Assembly: GCA_020636135.1 (NCBI GenBank)
Contig: JACJYK010000001.1
Span: 3,272,501-3,336,500 of the forward strand
DNA from: Lewinellaceae bacterium
GTDB lineage: Bacteria; Bacteroidota; Bacteroidia; Chitinophagales; Saprospiraceae
Length of the DNA: 64,000 nucleotides
Direction: 5' to 3'
How positions within the stretch are numbered: position 1 is the first letter of the stretch; the number at the start of each line of letters is the position of its first letter. The translations under genes were made by a program, and so were the position numbers. Below are positions 52,766-61,888 of this stretch, in pieces. Below the pieces are notes generated by a model. The model had not been told where the DNA came from and did not search any database. It worked only from the letters and a program-made list of their open reading frames with translations.

Positions 52766-55018
52766 TCAACGCAGGGTGACGTCTTTCTTTTCCCGGATAT
52801 CAGCGGCTGAAGCGCCTACCAGCAATTCGATGTTGCATAAATCGTCTTTCCAGGTGTGGCTTTTTTCATCCCAATAGCGCAGATTTTTTACCGGTACCTG
52901 CAATGTAACCGTCTTTTTTTCACCAGCCATTAAGGGAACCCTTGTAAAAGCTTTTAATTCTTTTACGGGCCAGGATACCGAACCGTCCTTGCGATGGACA
53001 TAGACCTGAACGACTTCATCGGCTGCCATATTACCGGCATTTTGTACATCGAGTGAAAGTGCAATTACATCAGTGCTGCCATAGGTTTCCTTATCGGTTG
53101 TCAAGCCGGAATAATTAAATGTCGAATAAGTAAGCCCATGCCCGAAGGGATACATTACCGGCACGTTTTTCGTATCAAACCAGCGGTAACCTACCAGGGA
53201 CTCCTCCGAATAGTAGGCTGCATTGGGGTCACTCTCTGTTTGTTTCGTTTTTCCAGCAGATTCGGACTCGGATACCAGGTTGGCGAAAACATCACCACCC
53301 TTATCCCCCTGAGGGTAGTTACCCAGCGCATATGCCGGAGAATCCTTCAGATTTATGGGTAACGAAAACGGCAGGTGTCCGCTCGGTGATAGGTTGCCAA
53401 GCAATACATCTGCCAGCGCATGACCTCCCTCTGAACCATTGAACCAGGAGATCAGGAGCGCTTTCGACAGGGGTTGTACCACCCTGAGGTCATTGGGTGC
53501 TCCACTGGCCAGTACGGTCACAATGTTGGGGTTGACTTTAGCGATTTGCTGCATCAGATCGTCCTGTCCCGATGGCAGGGTGATGGTTTCCCGGTCCCGT
53601 CCTTCTGTCTCCACGGCGCGATTATCACCACCAATGAACAGCACCAGATCGGCCTGTGAGGCCACCTCGACTGCTTCCTTGGCGAGTTGGATGGACTTGG
53701 TCTCGATTTCCTGATTCTCCTTTTCGATTTGCTCCGGAGTCCTTCTGCCCCAGTGGTAGACAACCGGGACATAACCCTGGGCATATTTCAATTCGGCCTG
53801 ATCGCCGATACGATCTTTCAGTCCGGCCAGCGGGGTGATCTCATACAACGTCTTCACCCCGGCACCTAAACCTCCGGTAGCCATAATCTGGGTAGCGTTC
53901 GCACCAATGACTGCTATCACCGGCTTCTTACTAAGGTCAAGGGGAAGGGTGCCATCGTTTTTTAGAAGGACAATGGATTTGCAGGCTACCTCATACGCTA
54001 TCTTTTGCTGGGCAGGTTGGGATGTCATGATCTGGTTGGCTTCTTCGGCCGGTATCGGTTTGATGGCCAGGCGTACGCGGAGTATCTCCCGCACCCTTTC
54101 GTTGATGATGGATTCGGAAACGATACCGGCCTTAACCGAATCGAGCAATGCATCACCCAGAAATTGCTTGGTTGGCATTTCCACATTCAGGCCATGGTTC
54201 ACCGCATCTACCGTACTGTGGGTACCGCTCCAGTCGGAGATGACCATGCCGGCGAATCCCCATTCTTTCCGCAATATTTTATTGAGTAAAACATCATTTT
54301 CAGCGCACCACCAGCCATTGACCTTGTTGTAGGCTGCCATCACCCCGTAAGCGTCCGCTTCGACCACCGCGGATTCAAACGGGGGCAGGTAAATCTCGCG
54401 CATGGCCCGCTCACCAATGATCACATTCACTGTGCCGCGATTGTTCTCCTGGTTGTTGAGTGCATAATGTTTGAGGCAAACCGCCACACCATGATCCTGG
54501 ACGCCCCGGGTATAAGCCACCGACAGACGGGAGCTGAGAAAGGGGTCCTCGCTTAAATACTCGTAGGTGCGACCACCCGTCGGTATACGCTGAATGTTGA
54601 TTGCAGGGCCGAGCAACATATCCTTGCCTCTGCGCCTGGCTTCATCAGCCATACCGGTACCGTAGGCGTATGCCAGCTCCGGACTCCAGGTTGCGGCCAG
54701 TGCGGATCCGGTAGGGAAAAAGGTCGCTTTGTCATTTTCCCACCCCAGTCCGGCCCAGCCGTCCGGTTGCATTTCTTCCCGGATACCGAAGGGGCCGTCC
54801 GCATAGATCATATCCGGAATTCCTAACCGGGGTACCCCCGCTGAGGTGAACATGTGTTTGGCATGCAGCATCTCTATCTTCTCTTCCAGCGTCATCTGGC
54901 TGATCATGTCATCGATCTGCTTGTCGTATTGAAGCAATGCCGATTGATGCAGCGGCTGGCTGCTCAGGGCATTTAATCCAAAAATCAGTAAGGCAATAGC
55001 TGCACCATATTTTCTCAT
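52766..55018 (-). CDS. Secreted GH3 beta-glucosidase
   Basis: A 750-residue exported enzyme (signal to about 20, ending LSSQ). The N-terminal barrel contains the nucleophile Asp in MVISDWSG and the conserved KHYALNNQENNR segment. A C-terminal alpha/beta domain and a fibronectin-like domain (TLQVPVKNLRYWDEK) complete the usual GH3 beta-glucosidase layout. It removes terminal beta-linked glucose or xylose. It differs from the lipoprotein GH3 at 8079 by lacking a lipobox and having the C-terminal Fn3-like domain. Confidence 0.92.
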   Translation of the reverse strand: MRKYGAAIALLIFGLNALSSQPLHQSALLQYDKQIDDMISQMTLEEKIEMLHAKHMFTSAGVPRLGIPDMIYADGPFGIREEMQPDGWAGLGWENDKATFFPTGSALAATWSPELAYAYGTGMADEARRRGKDMLLGPAINIQRIPTGGRTYEYLSEDPFLSSRLSVAYTRGVQDHGVAVCLKHYALNNQENNRGTVNVIIGERAMREIYLPPFESAVVEADAYGVMAAYNKVNGWWCAENDVLLNKILRKEWGFAGMVISDWSGTHSTVDAVNHGLNVEMPTKQFLGDALLDSVKAGIVSESIINERVREILRVRLAIKPIPAEEANQIMTSQPAQQKIAYEVACKSIVLLKNDGTLPLDLSKKPVIAVIGANATQIMATGGLGAGVKTLYEITPLAGLKDRIGDQAELKYAQGYVPVVYHWGRRTPEQIEKENQEIETKSIQLAKEAVEVASQADLVLFIGGDNRAVETEGRDRETITLPSGQDDLMQQIAKVNPNIVTVLASGAPNDLRVVQPLSKALLISWFNGSEGGHALADVLLGNLSPSGHLPFSLPINLKDSPAYALGNYPQGDKGGDVFANLVSESESAGKTKQTESDPNAAYYSEESLVGYRWFDTKNVPVMYPFGHGLTYSTFNYSGLTTDKETYGSTDVIALSLDVQNAGNMAADEVVQVYVHRKDGSVSWPVKELKAFTRVPLMAGEKKTVTLQVPVKNLRYWDEKSHTWKDDLCNIELLVGASAADIREKKDVTLR

Positions 55019-55123
55019 AGCAACTAATAAATCAAGGGTTATATAATACCGGTAACCTCAATAGTGAAGATACCGCGTTTGAATTTAAAAATAACGTTGT
55101 ATGGGTATGGATTAGATACGAAA

Positions 55124-55214
55124 TCACTCCACGCTTATTCCGTATCTACGTGGCGTCTGTCCCGTCATCTTCAGAAAAGCCGGGAAAAGAAGCTTTAGAG
55201 TTAAAGCCGCAATA
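55124..55214 (-). pseudogene. C-terminal remnant of an AraC-family regulator, frameshifted
   Basis: Read on the minus strand, one frame gives CGFNSKASFPGF and another gives FLKMTGQTPRRYG; together they match the second helix-turn-helix signature of AraC proteins (GFNSKxSF ... FKKxTGxTPxxYR). The two parts are out of register near 55172-55180, so the reading is broken. It ends at a TGA (55124-55126). Everything upstream is missing and replaced by the tandem repeats that start at 55215. Confidence 0.55.
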
Positions 55215-55357
55215 CACTCCTTGCCCGAATTAACATTCGGCTTCAGTCTCACATCTGATATGTCCTGTCTAGCTGAGTTGGATTGCTTGCGGCGATCCTT
55301 GGAGGGGGCGTCACAACCTTTTACCAAGGCCTGCACCTATCGGTGCAGCTTTTTTGT
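55215..55357 (+). repeat. Tandem 143-nt repeat, copy 1
   Basis: About 95% identical to copy 2 (55362-55504). It contains a first hairpin CCGAAT-TAAC-ATTCGG (55225-55240), a D-arm-like segment TAGCTGAGTTGGATTG, and a terminator hairpin (55331-55355). The two copies are separated by 4 bases, giving a period of 147. The loop of the first hairpin differs between copies while its stem is unchanged. It could be a structured RNA, or a tRNA-derived fragment; see findings. Confidence 0.75.
55331..55355 (+). terminator. Intrinsic terminator in repeat copy 1
   Basis: CTGCACC (55331-55337), loop TATC, GGTGCAG (55342-55348), followed by C and six T (55350-55355). A seven-base-pair stem with a T-run on the plus strand. 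Confidence 0.65.
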
Positions 55358-55361
55358 CGTT

Positions 55362-55504
55362 CACTCCTCGCCCGAATTGACATTCGGCTTCAGTCTCACA
55401 TCTGATATCTCCTGTCTAGCTGAGTTGGATTGCCTGCGGCGATCCTTGGAGGGGGCGTCACAACCCTTTACCAGGGTCTGCACCTATCGGTGCAGCTTTT
55501 TTGT
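55362..55504 (+). repeat. Tandem 143-nt repeat, copy 2
   Basis: Same layout as copy 1 with about seven substitutions. The first hairpin is CCGAAT-TGAC-ATTCGG (55372-55387), the terminator lies at 55478-55502. The segment ACAACCCTTTACCAGGGTC before the terminator is nearly identical to the trailer of the minus-strand tRNA-Pro (ACAACCTTTACCAGGGTC, 55594-55577). Confidence 0.75.
55478..55502 (+). terminator. Intrinsic terminator in repeat copy 2
   Basis: CTGCACC (55478-55484), TATC, GGTGCAG (55489-55495), then C and six T (55497-55502); identical to the copy 1 terminator. Confidence 0.65.
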
Positions 55505-55551
55505 TTCTCCCCCTTCGCTTGAATGTCTCCATTCAGCTCGGGAGGTGAAAC

Positions 55552-55580
55552 AAAAAAGGCCACCAGCTGCGCTGGTGACC
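55552..55580 (-). terminator. Terminator after the tRNA-Val/tRNA-Pro unit
   Basis: On the minus strand GGTCACCAGC, loop GCA, GCTGGTGGCC (ten pairs, one wobble), then six T (55557-55552). It follows tRNA-Pro by 13 bases and ends the tRNA transcript. Confidence 0.75.
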
Positions 55581-55593
55581 CTGGTAAAGGTTG

Positions 55594-55668
55594 TCGGGGT
55601 GAGTGGATTCGAACCACCGGCCTCACGCCCCCCAGACGTGTACTCTAACCTGGCTGAGCTACACCCCG
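55594..55668 (-). tRNA. tRNA-Pro (anticodon GGG)
   Basis: Acceptor CGGGGTG/CACCCCG (7 bp) with discriminator A at 55594. T8, A9 and the D-arm TAGCTCAGCCAGGTTAGAG are normal. The anticodon arm is CACGT-CTGGGGG-GCGTG with anticodon GGG, and the T-arm GGTGG-TTCGAAT-CCACT is good. It lies downstream of tRNA-Val on the same strand and precedes a strong terminator. No CCA is encoded. It shares its trailer with the tandem repeats. Confidence 0.9.
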
Positions 55669-55751
55669 TATATGTTAGATTTGAGATTCTTGATTTGAGA
55701 TCTGAGAATGTCTCCCATCTCATAGCTCACATCCCACATCTAAAACCCGTG

Positions 55752-55826
55752 TGGGTGATACTGGATTCGAACCAGTGACCTCCGCCCTGTCAAGGCGGCG
55801 CTCTAAACCAACTGAGCTAATCACCC
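55752..55826 (-). tRNA. tRNA-Val (anticodon GAC)
   Basis: Acceptor GGGTGAT/ATCACCC (7 bp) with discriminator A at 55752. D-arm TAGCTCAGTTGGTTTAGAGC, anticodon arm CCGCC-TTGACAG-GGCGG with anticodon GAC, and T-arm CACTGG-TTCGAAT-CCAGT are normal. It is the first gene of the unit with tRNA-Pro, 83 bases upstream of it. No CCA is encoded. Confidence 0.9.
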
Positions 55827-55978
55827 AAAATGAAAGAACGTTTCTTAAGGGCCGACAAAAATACAAAAAAATGCATCCGCCAACCAATATCCCCAAGGAA
55901 TAAAAATCATACCGGCTTCAGGTCACGGTTTTCGGTCCTTCCTTATTATTTTCCTAAATTGACAACAAATCGAGGACC

Positions 55979-57379
55979 ATGACACCGACATTCTCTGCCG
56001 CTACCTACATCGAACGCCGCAATACCCTGATCGAACGTGTTCCCGAAGGACTAATCCTTATCCTGGGCAACGATGACAGCCCGATGAACTACACCGATAA
56101 CACCTACCCCTTCCGGCAGGACAGCTCGTTCCTGTACTATTGCGGCATTGACCGGCAAAATCTGGTATTGGCGCTGGATGCTGACTCGAGTGAAGTTTTC
56201 CTCTTTGGCAATGATTTTAACATCGATGACATTGTGTGGATGGGCCCACAGCCACGCATCGCTGATCAGGCCGCCGGGGTAGGAATCCATAAAACAGGCT
56301 CACTGAGTGACTTACAAAACCTGATCCAACAAGCTGTCAGTCAACACCGTATCATCCATTACCTGCCACCCTACCGCCAGCTCAACACCCTGAAACTGTC
56401 TCAGTGGTTAGGCAGAACACCCGATGAAATTGTTGGTCATCCTTCCAGGAAACTGGTCGAAACAGTGATCAGCCAAAGGGCGGTCAAATCCGAAGAAGAA
56501 TTGGAAGAGATTACGGTCGCTGTCAACCTGACCCGGGAAATGCACATCAAGATGATGGAAATGGCCCAACCGGGAGTCCATGAACAAGCCATTAATGCCG
56601 CAGTAACAGCCATTGCCCTGGCATCAGGTTCGATGCCTGCTTATCCCAATATCATCTCCATCCATGGGGAGACACTGCACAATCATGCCCATGGCAATGT
56701 TCTGAAGGCAGGCCAATTCCTTGTTGGCGATTTCGGAGCCGAATCACCCATGCATTATGCCGGCGACATCACCCGTACCTGCCCGGTAGGCGGAGCAATG
56801 AATGACATACAACACGCCATTTACAACCTGGTCCTTAAAGCAGAAATGGATTCCATTGACCAGGTAGCTCCCGGAGTCCCGTACCGCGACATTCACCTGA
56901 ATGCAGCCAAAATCATCGCTTCAGGGTTGAAGGAGCTCGGGCTGATGAAAGGAGACGTGGATGAAGCCGTCGCCGCCGGTGCCCATGCCCTGTTTTTCCC
57001 GCACGGATTAGGTCATATGCTCGGGCTGGATGTTCACGACATGGAGGATCTGGACGAAAACCTGGTGGGCTATTTACCAGGTATGGAACGCAGCAAACAG
57101 TTTGGACTGAAATCATTGCGCCTCGCCAGGCCGCTCCTGCCAGGATTTGTTTTCACCGTAGAGCCGGGGATCTATTTTATTCCGACACTGATTGACCTTT
57201 GGAAAGCAGATAACAAACACCCTGAATTTCTGAATTATGCAGAAATTGAGAAATTCAAAGACTTCGGAGGCATTCGCATTGAAGACAATGTCGTCGTTAC
57301 AGATACCGGGGTAAACATTTTGGGCCACCCGATCCCCAAGTCTGCAGATGCTGTCTGCGAGATCATCAGGAATGGTTAA
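55979..57379 (+). CDS. Xaa-Pro aminopeptidase (M24B family)
   Basis: A 466-residue cytoplasmic peptidase that removes an N-terminal residue before proline. The N-terminal creatinase-like domain (about 1-165) precedes the pita-bread fold. Metal ligands are visible: D251 in GDFGAE, D263 in GDITRT, the His in HGLGHMLGLDVHD, Glu in VEPGIY and Glu in RIEDN. No signal peptide is present. The gene stands alone on the plus strand after the tRNA region. Confidence 0.9.
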   Translation: MTPTFSAATYIERRNTLIERVPEGLILILGNDDSPMNYTDNTYPFRQDSSFLYYCGIDRQNLVLALDADSSEVFLFGNDFNIDDIVWMGPQPRIADQAAGVGIHKTGSLSDLQNLIQQAVSQHRIIHYLPPYRQLNTLKLSQWLGRTPDEIVGHPSRKLVETVISQRAVKSEEELEEITVAVNLTREMHIKMMEMAQPGVHEQAINAAVTAIALASGSMPAYPNIISIHGETLHNHAHGNVLKAGQFLVGDFGAESPMHYAGDITRTCPVGGAMNDIQHAIYNLVLKAEMDSIDQVAPGVPYRDIHLNAAKIIASGLKELGLMKGDVDEAVAAGAHALFFPHGLGHMLGLDVHDMEDLDENLVGYLPGMERSKQFGLKSLRLARPLLPGFVFTVEPGIYFIPTLIDLWKADNKHPEFLNYAEIEKFKDFGGIRIEDNVVVTDTGVNILGHPIPKSADAVCEIIRNG

Positions 57380-57450
57380 TTGCCACAGTTATTAACCACA
57401 TAAATTACATCGGTTATTATCAGGACCGATCCTGCAAATGGATTTTTATA

Positions 57451-58260
57451 TTAATGCTGACAAAACCAATCGTACATTTTTAAATCAAACAATACCGGGA
57501 TAGCGTAACGACTATTCACATGCTTCCTATTTTCTATCGCGGGTTCCCAATTTGGCATTTGCTCAACCAAACACATCACCTCATTTTCATACCTGCAGTC
57601 GCTTAAAGCATGAATATTTCTAAAGACAATTTTTTCAAGATGAGGCTTTCCCGTCCTGTCAATATTTAATTGTGCAACTACTATCGGGATGGCATGGTCA
57701 ATGGAAGACAATAATTCGGAATTCAGTTGGCAATAAATATATTTCTGTAAATCCGATTCATCCATTCCAAATTTAGCATCCCTATCCCCTATTCCTTTTT
57801 CATAAAGACGATTTACTGTGTCCAAGATTTGCCCGAAGATCTGGTCGCCATATCGTTCCTTGATGTGCTTATCCATTATTTCATTGTAACAATGACCTTC
57901 TACCGATTCTACACATCCGCCAAGGAATATTTTCAACTGCAATTTGCTGACAATTATGCTCTGCCAGGTATAAAATTCCGGGCTTGGAAGTCCACAAAAG
58001 TACAGCCCCAGGTTACCTTTTTTAATATCCGAAAATGCCTGAGCCTGCCCCCTTTCGCAGTTATCCTGATCTTCAACCAAAGAAATTTCATCAAAATCCT
58101 CTTGAAGTCCATTAAATGCATACTTCTGTCCCAGACATACGGACCAGTTAAATACCAAATGGCACAGGGTAACTAGTCCAAATACAAATCCTTTTCCGAA
58201 ATAAGAAAACCATATTTTTCCAGGATGAATTTTTGTTGAACAGTGCTGCATTTTTCCCAT
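57451..58260 (-). CDS. TonB C-terminal-like protein
   Basis: A 269-residue exported or anchored protein. A hydrophobic segment (GFVFGLVTLCHLVF) near residues 24-37 serves as signal or anchor. The C-terminal part (VEQMPNWEPAIENRKHVNSRYAIPVLF) resembles the TonB C-terminal domain, which contacts outer-membrane receptors; the usual long proline-rich linker is not evident. The first 88 bases overlap the end of the ExbD-like gene in another frame. No ExbB gene is adjacent, so the motor must be completed elsewhere. Confidence 0.6.
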   Translation of the reverse strand: MGKMQHCSTKIHPGKIWFSYFGKGFVFGLVTLCHLVFNWSVCLGQKYAFNGLQEDFDEISLVEDQDNCERGQAQAFSDIKKGNLGLYFCGLPSPEFYTWQSIIVSKLQLKIFLGGCVESVEGHCYNEIMDKHIKERYGDQIFGQILDTVNRLYEKGIGDRDAKFGMDESDLQKYIYCQLNSELLSSIDHAIPIVVAQLNIDRTGKPHLEKIVFRNIHALSDCRYENEVMCLVEQMPNWEPAIENRKHVNSRYAIPVLFDLKMYDWFCQH

Positions 58261-58682
58261 ATTTTATGATAAATATGCATCGCCCAGCGGTCCCTCCACC
58301 GATTCCTTATCCGGTAAAGGATATCATATACACCAACATAGGCGGCATAAGTAGATTGACGGTTTGCCTGCAGTGCAATTAAAGCCTCTTGTCCGGCATG
58401 CCATTGGTAAAGCAGATAATCCGAAATTATGGTATCGATCATTTCTGATCTTGCCAGTTGTCCACTCACCATTATTTGATCATCCGCATTTAAAAGCACT
58501 TGCAAAGCTTTTCGATTTCCACTCGCCACTGGCGGCGTATCGTTGTACGGTGGTAACTGCACTAAAATACCCTGGTCGGATTCAATTTTAGTAGCGATCA
58601 TAAAAAAGATCAAAAGTAAAAAGGCAATATCTGCCATTGCTCCGGCAGCTATTTCATGAGACATCCGGTGACGCATAATCAA
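58173..58682 (-). CDS. ExbD/TolR-family membrane protein
   Basis: A 169-residue protein with one membrane helix (GAMADIAFLLLIFFMIATKI) that carries the conserved Asp of ExbD in the helix (MADIAF). ExbD proteins use the proton gradient with ExbB to energise TonB. The C-terminal part is longer and more helical than usual. It overlaps the TonB-like gene downstream by 88 bases, so the pair is translated together. No ExbB is encoded next to them. Confidence 0.82.
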   Translation of the reverse strand: MIMRHRMSHEIAAGAMADIAFLLLIFFMIATKIESDQGILVQLPPYNDTPPVASGNRKALQVLLNADDQIMVSGQLARSEMIDTIISDYLLYQWHAGQEALIALQANRQSTYAAYVGVYDILYRIRNRWRDRWAMHIYHKIWEKCSTVQQKFILEKYGFLISEKDLYLD

Positions 58683-58820
58683 TTAATTGAACGATTAATA
58701 AATGCTACCGGTAACAGGCCTGTCCCAGAATATAAACAAGATGATTAATACTAATAATTTGGTGGGTAAAGAAAAACCTTGAATATGTTGGCGTATTTCA
58801 GTGCAACTCCATTTGCATGA

Positions 58821-60026
58821 TTATCCTTCTTTCTCCCACTTCACCATAAAAAAGCCATCCCGGTCACCCGCTGCAGGAGAGACAAACTGCTGACCTAGAC
58901 GATGTAGCTTCACTGGTTGCTTCTCAAACCAGTTCATCTGTTCTTCATTTTCCGCCGGGAAAATGCTGCAGGTCGCATAGACCAAAACCCCTCCGGGCTT
59001 GACCATACGCTGATAACTCACGAGCAGTTCACGCTGGGTCTGTTCCAGTTGTTCCAGATCTTCTTCTTCGATGCGGTATTTAGCATCCGGGTTGCGGCGC
59101 CAGACACCGCTGCCTGAACATGGGGCATCAACCAGTACGATATCCGCCCAGTCCCGGAGCTTTTTGATCACCTTGGTAGAGTCGATGACCCGCGTCTCTA
59201 TGTTGTGAATACCAGCCCGGCGTGCCCGTTTGGAAAGTGCATCCAGCTTCGCGGCGTCGGTATCCAGCGCCAGGATCTTTCCTTTGTTTTTCATAGCCAC
59301 AGCGAGTTGCAGGGTCTTCCCGCCACTGCCGGCACAGGCATCGATCACCCGCATTCCTGGTTCCACACCACAAAATGCGCCCACCTGCTGTGATCCTGCA
59401 TCCTGCACTTCGAAATTCCCCTGCTTAAAAGCCGGCAGGTCCCACAGGGGTGTCCACTGTCTGACATGCAGGGCTGACTCCACCTGGGCATCACGGTGGG
59501 CGGGGATCTCCAGTTTTTTCAGTTGTTGAAAAAGCTCCTCACGGGTGGTCGTCAGGGTATTCACACGTAAAACCTGATGTGGTGCCTGTTGTAACGATGC
59601 CAGAATCGATTCCCACGCATCGCCCCATTCGCGATACCCATAAGCGTCCACCCAGTCCGGAATGCTGTAGCGGTAGGCGCGATGTTGCAATAGCATTTGT
59701 TTTTGTTCTTCCAGGGTCTTCCAATCCGGTCGCTTCCGCCAGTGATAGCGCTGGTCGTAGTCACCATACCATTTAAAGTAGGCCTGCAACAGGATGTCCT
59801 GGTCGTCGGCATCCGGAATTTCTCCTTCCAGGCCCGTCGCAGCCAGGAGCAGACGCTGATGCCGCAAGATACCGTAAACCGATTGGGCAACTATTTCCCG
59901 GGCCATCCGTGCCGTTCGGGGATAATCTTTAAGTAAACGCTGCAATACCTTGTCTGCCAGATAACCATCGCGATAGACCGCCATCCAGCCGTCCAGGACA
60001 TCATGATAAATTTGATCGGTCAACAC
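58821..60026 (-). CDS. RsmB-type rRNA m5C methyltransferase
   Basis: A 401-residue RNA methyltransferase of the RsmB/NOP2 family. The N-terminal NusB-like part (about 1-140) precedes the SAM-binding fold: VIDACAGSGGKTLQLA, then DAPCSGSG with the Cys, and YATCSIFPAEN with the catalytic Cys. These enzymes methylate a cytosine of 16S rRNA near position 967. No strong operon partner is seen; the next 204 bases hold only the upstream region of the M20 gene. Confidence 0.87.
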   Translation of the reverse strand: MLTDQIYHDVLDGWMAVYRDGYLADKVLQRLLKDYPRTARMAREIVAQSVYGILRHQRLLLAATGLEGEIPDADDQDILLQAYFKWYGDYDQRYHWRKRPDWKTLEEQKQMLLQHRAYRYSIPDWVDAYGYREWGDAWESILASLQQAPHQVLRVNTLTTTREELFQQLKKLEIPAHRDAQVESALHVRQWTPLWDLPAFKQGNFEVQDAGSQQVGAFCGVEPGMRVIDACAGSGGKTLQLAVAMKNKGKILALDTDAAKLDALSKRARRAGIHNIETRVIDSTKVIKKLRDWADIVLVDAPCSGSGVWRRNPDAKYRIEEEDLEQLEQTQRELLVSYQRMVKPGGVLVYATCSIFPAENEEQMNWFEKQPVKLHRLGQQFVSPAAGDRDGFFMVKWEKEG

Positions 60027-60230
60027 AGGCCAAGGATTTGATGGTGAAGATAAAGAAGTTGGATGGTAACGCTCATCCCATGGATCGCAAAATGGCTCAT
60101 ATTGTAGCTTGTGGATCGTCTTTATCCCTGAACTTAGCCATCACAGAATGACCGGATCAAATGATCTGCCCCAATTGCCCTGATTTCCTTCAATTTATTA
60201 TTTTTAGATCGTACGTTAAATAACCAACTT

Positions 60231-61820
60231 ATGAAGAGAATGACTATTGTGATGTGTTTGCTGAGTCTTTACTGGCTGGCGGCTGCACAACCCGCAGATA
60301 CCGAAGCACAAATTGCAGCCATGAAGGCTGACGTTGTCGCTAAAGTTGAGGCAAAAACAAAAATGGCACAGGTGATGACCGATAAGGTCTTCTCCTTTGC
60401 TGAGCTGGGTTTTCAGGAAGTGGAGACCTCTAAGTACCTCACGGACATCCTGAAAGAACACGGGTTTACCATAGAATACGGGATATCCGGAGTGCCTACT
60501 GCCTGGGTAGCCAAGTGGGGCACAGGGAAGCCGGTCATAGCGATCGGCAGTGACCTGGACTGCATCCCCAAGGCCAGTCAGAAACCCGGTGTAGCATACC
60601 ATGATCCCATCATAGACGGAGCTCCGGGACATGGTGAAGGGCATAATTCAGGTAATCCATTAAATATCGTTGCGGCATTATCGGTCAAAGAAGTAATGGA
60701 AGAAAACCATCTCTCCGGAACGCTGATGCTGTGGCCTGGCGTAGCGGAAGAGCTGGTGGGAACCAAAGCTTATTTTACGCGTGATGGTTATTTTGATGAT
60801 GCCGACCTGTGCATTTTCACCCACGTGGGCAACAATATGGGAGTATCCTATGGACAAGCCCCCGGTACCGGCCTGATATCCGTGGAATATACTTTTGAAG
60901 GTGAAGCCGCACACGCTGCCGGAGCCCCCTGGCGGGGCCGGAGTGCTGCGGATGCGGTAGAACTGATGAGCATCGGCTGGCAATACCAGCGTGAACACCT
61001 GGATCCGCTCCAGCGGTCCCACTCGGTGATCAAGAACGGCGGAGATCAACCCAATGTGGTGCCATCCAAAGCCACCATCTGGTATTATTTCCGTCACGTC
61101 ACCTATCCAAAAATCATGGAATTGTACGAAAATGCCAACCGCATTGCAGACGGAGCGGCCATGATGACTAAAACAACCGTTTCGCGTAAAATACTGGGTT
61201 CCGCCTGGCCCCGGCATTTTAACCAGCCCATCGCCGAAGCCATGTACGAGAACATCAAGGTGATCGGCCTGCCTGAATGGAGTGAAGCTGACCAGACCCT
61301 GGCCAGAGCTTTGCAGCAGGATGTCAACTCCAATGATACCAGTGGCCTGGCCATGGAGTTGGATACCCTGGATCGTCCCAATGGCCGTTTCATCAGTGGT
61401 GGTTCGGATGACATTGGTGACATCAGCTGGAAATTGCCTACCGTCACGCTGCGATTCCCATCCAATATTCCCGGATTGCAGGGGCACCACTGGTCTAATG
61501 CCGTAGCCATGGCCACACCCATCGCACATAAAGGCGTGGTCGCCGGCGCCAAGGTGGAAGCAATGACCCTGATTGACCTGATCACCCGGCCAGAACTGGT
61601 AGAAAATGCCTGGAAATATTTCCGTGAAGAACAAGGGATGAAGCAGGAATACATTCCCATGGTAGGACCGGACGACGCTCCGGCAACCTATCTGAACCAG
61701 GACATCATGGAAGAATACCGTCCTCAGTTGGAAAAGTATTATTACGACGAGACCAAATACGACAATTACCTCCAGCAATTAGGTATCACCTATCCTACCG
61801 TCAAAGGAGTTAAAAAATAA
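60231..61820 (+). CDS. Secreted M20 amidohydrolase (AbgB-like)
   Basis: A 529-residue exported peptidase (signal to about 19, ending LAAAQ). The M20 fold is clear: GSDLDCIP with an Asp, HGEGHNSG, and AEELVGTK with the Glu pair. It resembles AbgB-type amidohydrolases, which split N-acyl-glutamate or aminobenzoyl-glutamate, and could act on N-acyl amino acids or peptides outside the cytoplasm. The start is fixed by the signal peptide. A strong terminator follows. Confidence 0.87.
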   Translation: MKRMTIVMCLLSLYWLAAAQPADTEAQIAAMKADVVAKVEAKTKMAQVMTDKVFSFAELGFQEVETSKYLTDILKEHGFTIEYGISGVPTAWVAKWGTGKPVIAIGSDLDCIPKASQKPGVAYHDPIIDGAPGHGEGHNSGNPLNIVAALSVKEVMEENHLSGTLMLWPGVAEELVGTKAYFTRDGYFDDADLCIFTHVGNNMGVSYGQAPGTGLISVEYTFEGEAAHAAGAPWRGRSAADAVELMSIGWQYQREHLDPLQRSHSVIKNGGDQPNVVPSKATIWYYFRHVTYPKIMELYENANRIADGAAMMTKTTVSRKILGSAWPRHFNQPIAEAMYENIKVIGLPEWSEADQTLARALQQDVNSNDTSGLAMELDTLDRPNGRFISGGSDDIGDISWKLPTVTLRFPSNIPGLQGHHWSNAVAMATPIAHKGVVAGAKVEAMTLIDLITRPELVENAWKYFREEQGMKQEYIPMVGPDDAPATYLNQDIMEEYRPQLEKYYYDETKYDNYLQQLGITYPTVKGVKK

Positions 61821-61888
61821 GACTGCCGGATGGCTAACCGGCATCATACCTGACGGCCTCCAATCGGAAAGATAATTCATCGCATAAG

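Noticed and set aside
55052..55504. CRISPR array at the tandem repeats
   Set aside because: There are only two units of 143 nt, no short repeats with unique spacers, and no cas genes.
55221..55778. Open frame of 185 codons over the repeats and tRNAs
   Set aside because: It crosses two terminators and tRNA-Pro, and its internal repetition simply reflects the tandem repeats.
60678..61778. Open frame of 366 codons on the minus strand inside the M20 gene
   Set aside because: It is a shadow of the M20 coding sequence; no motif or signal is seen.
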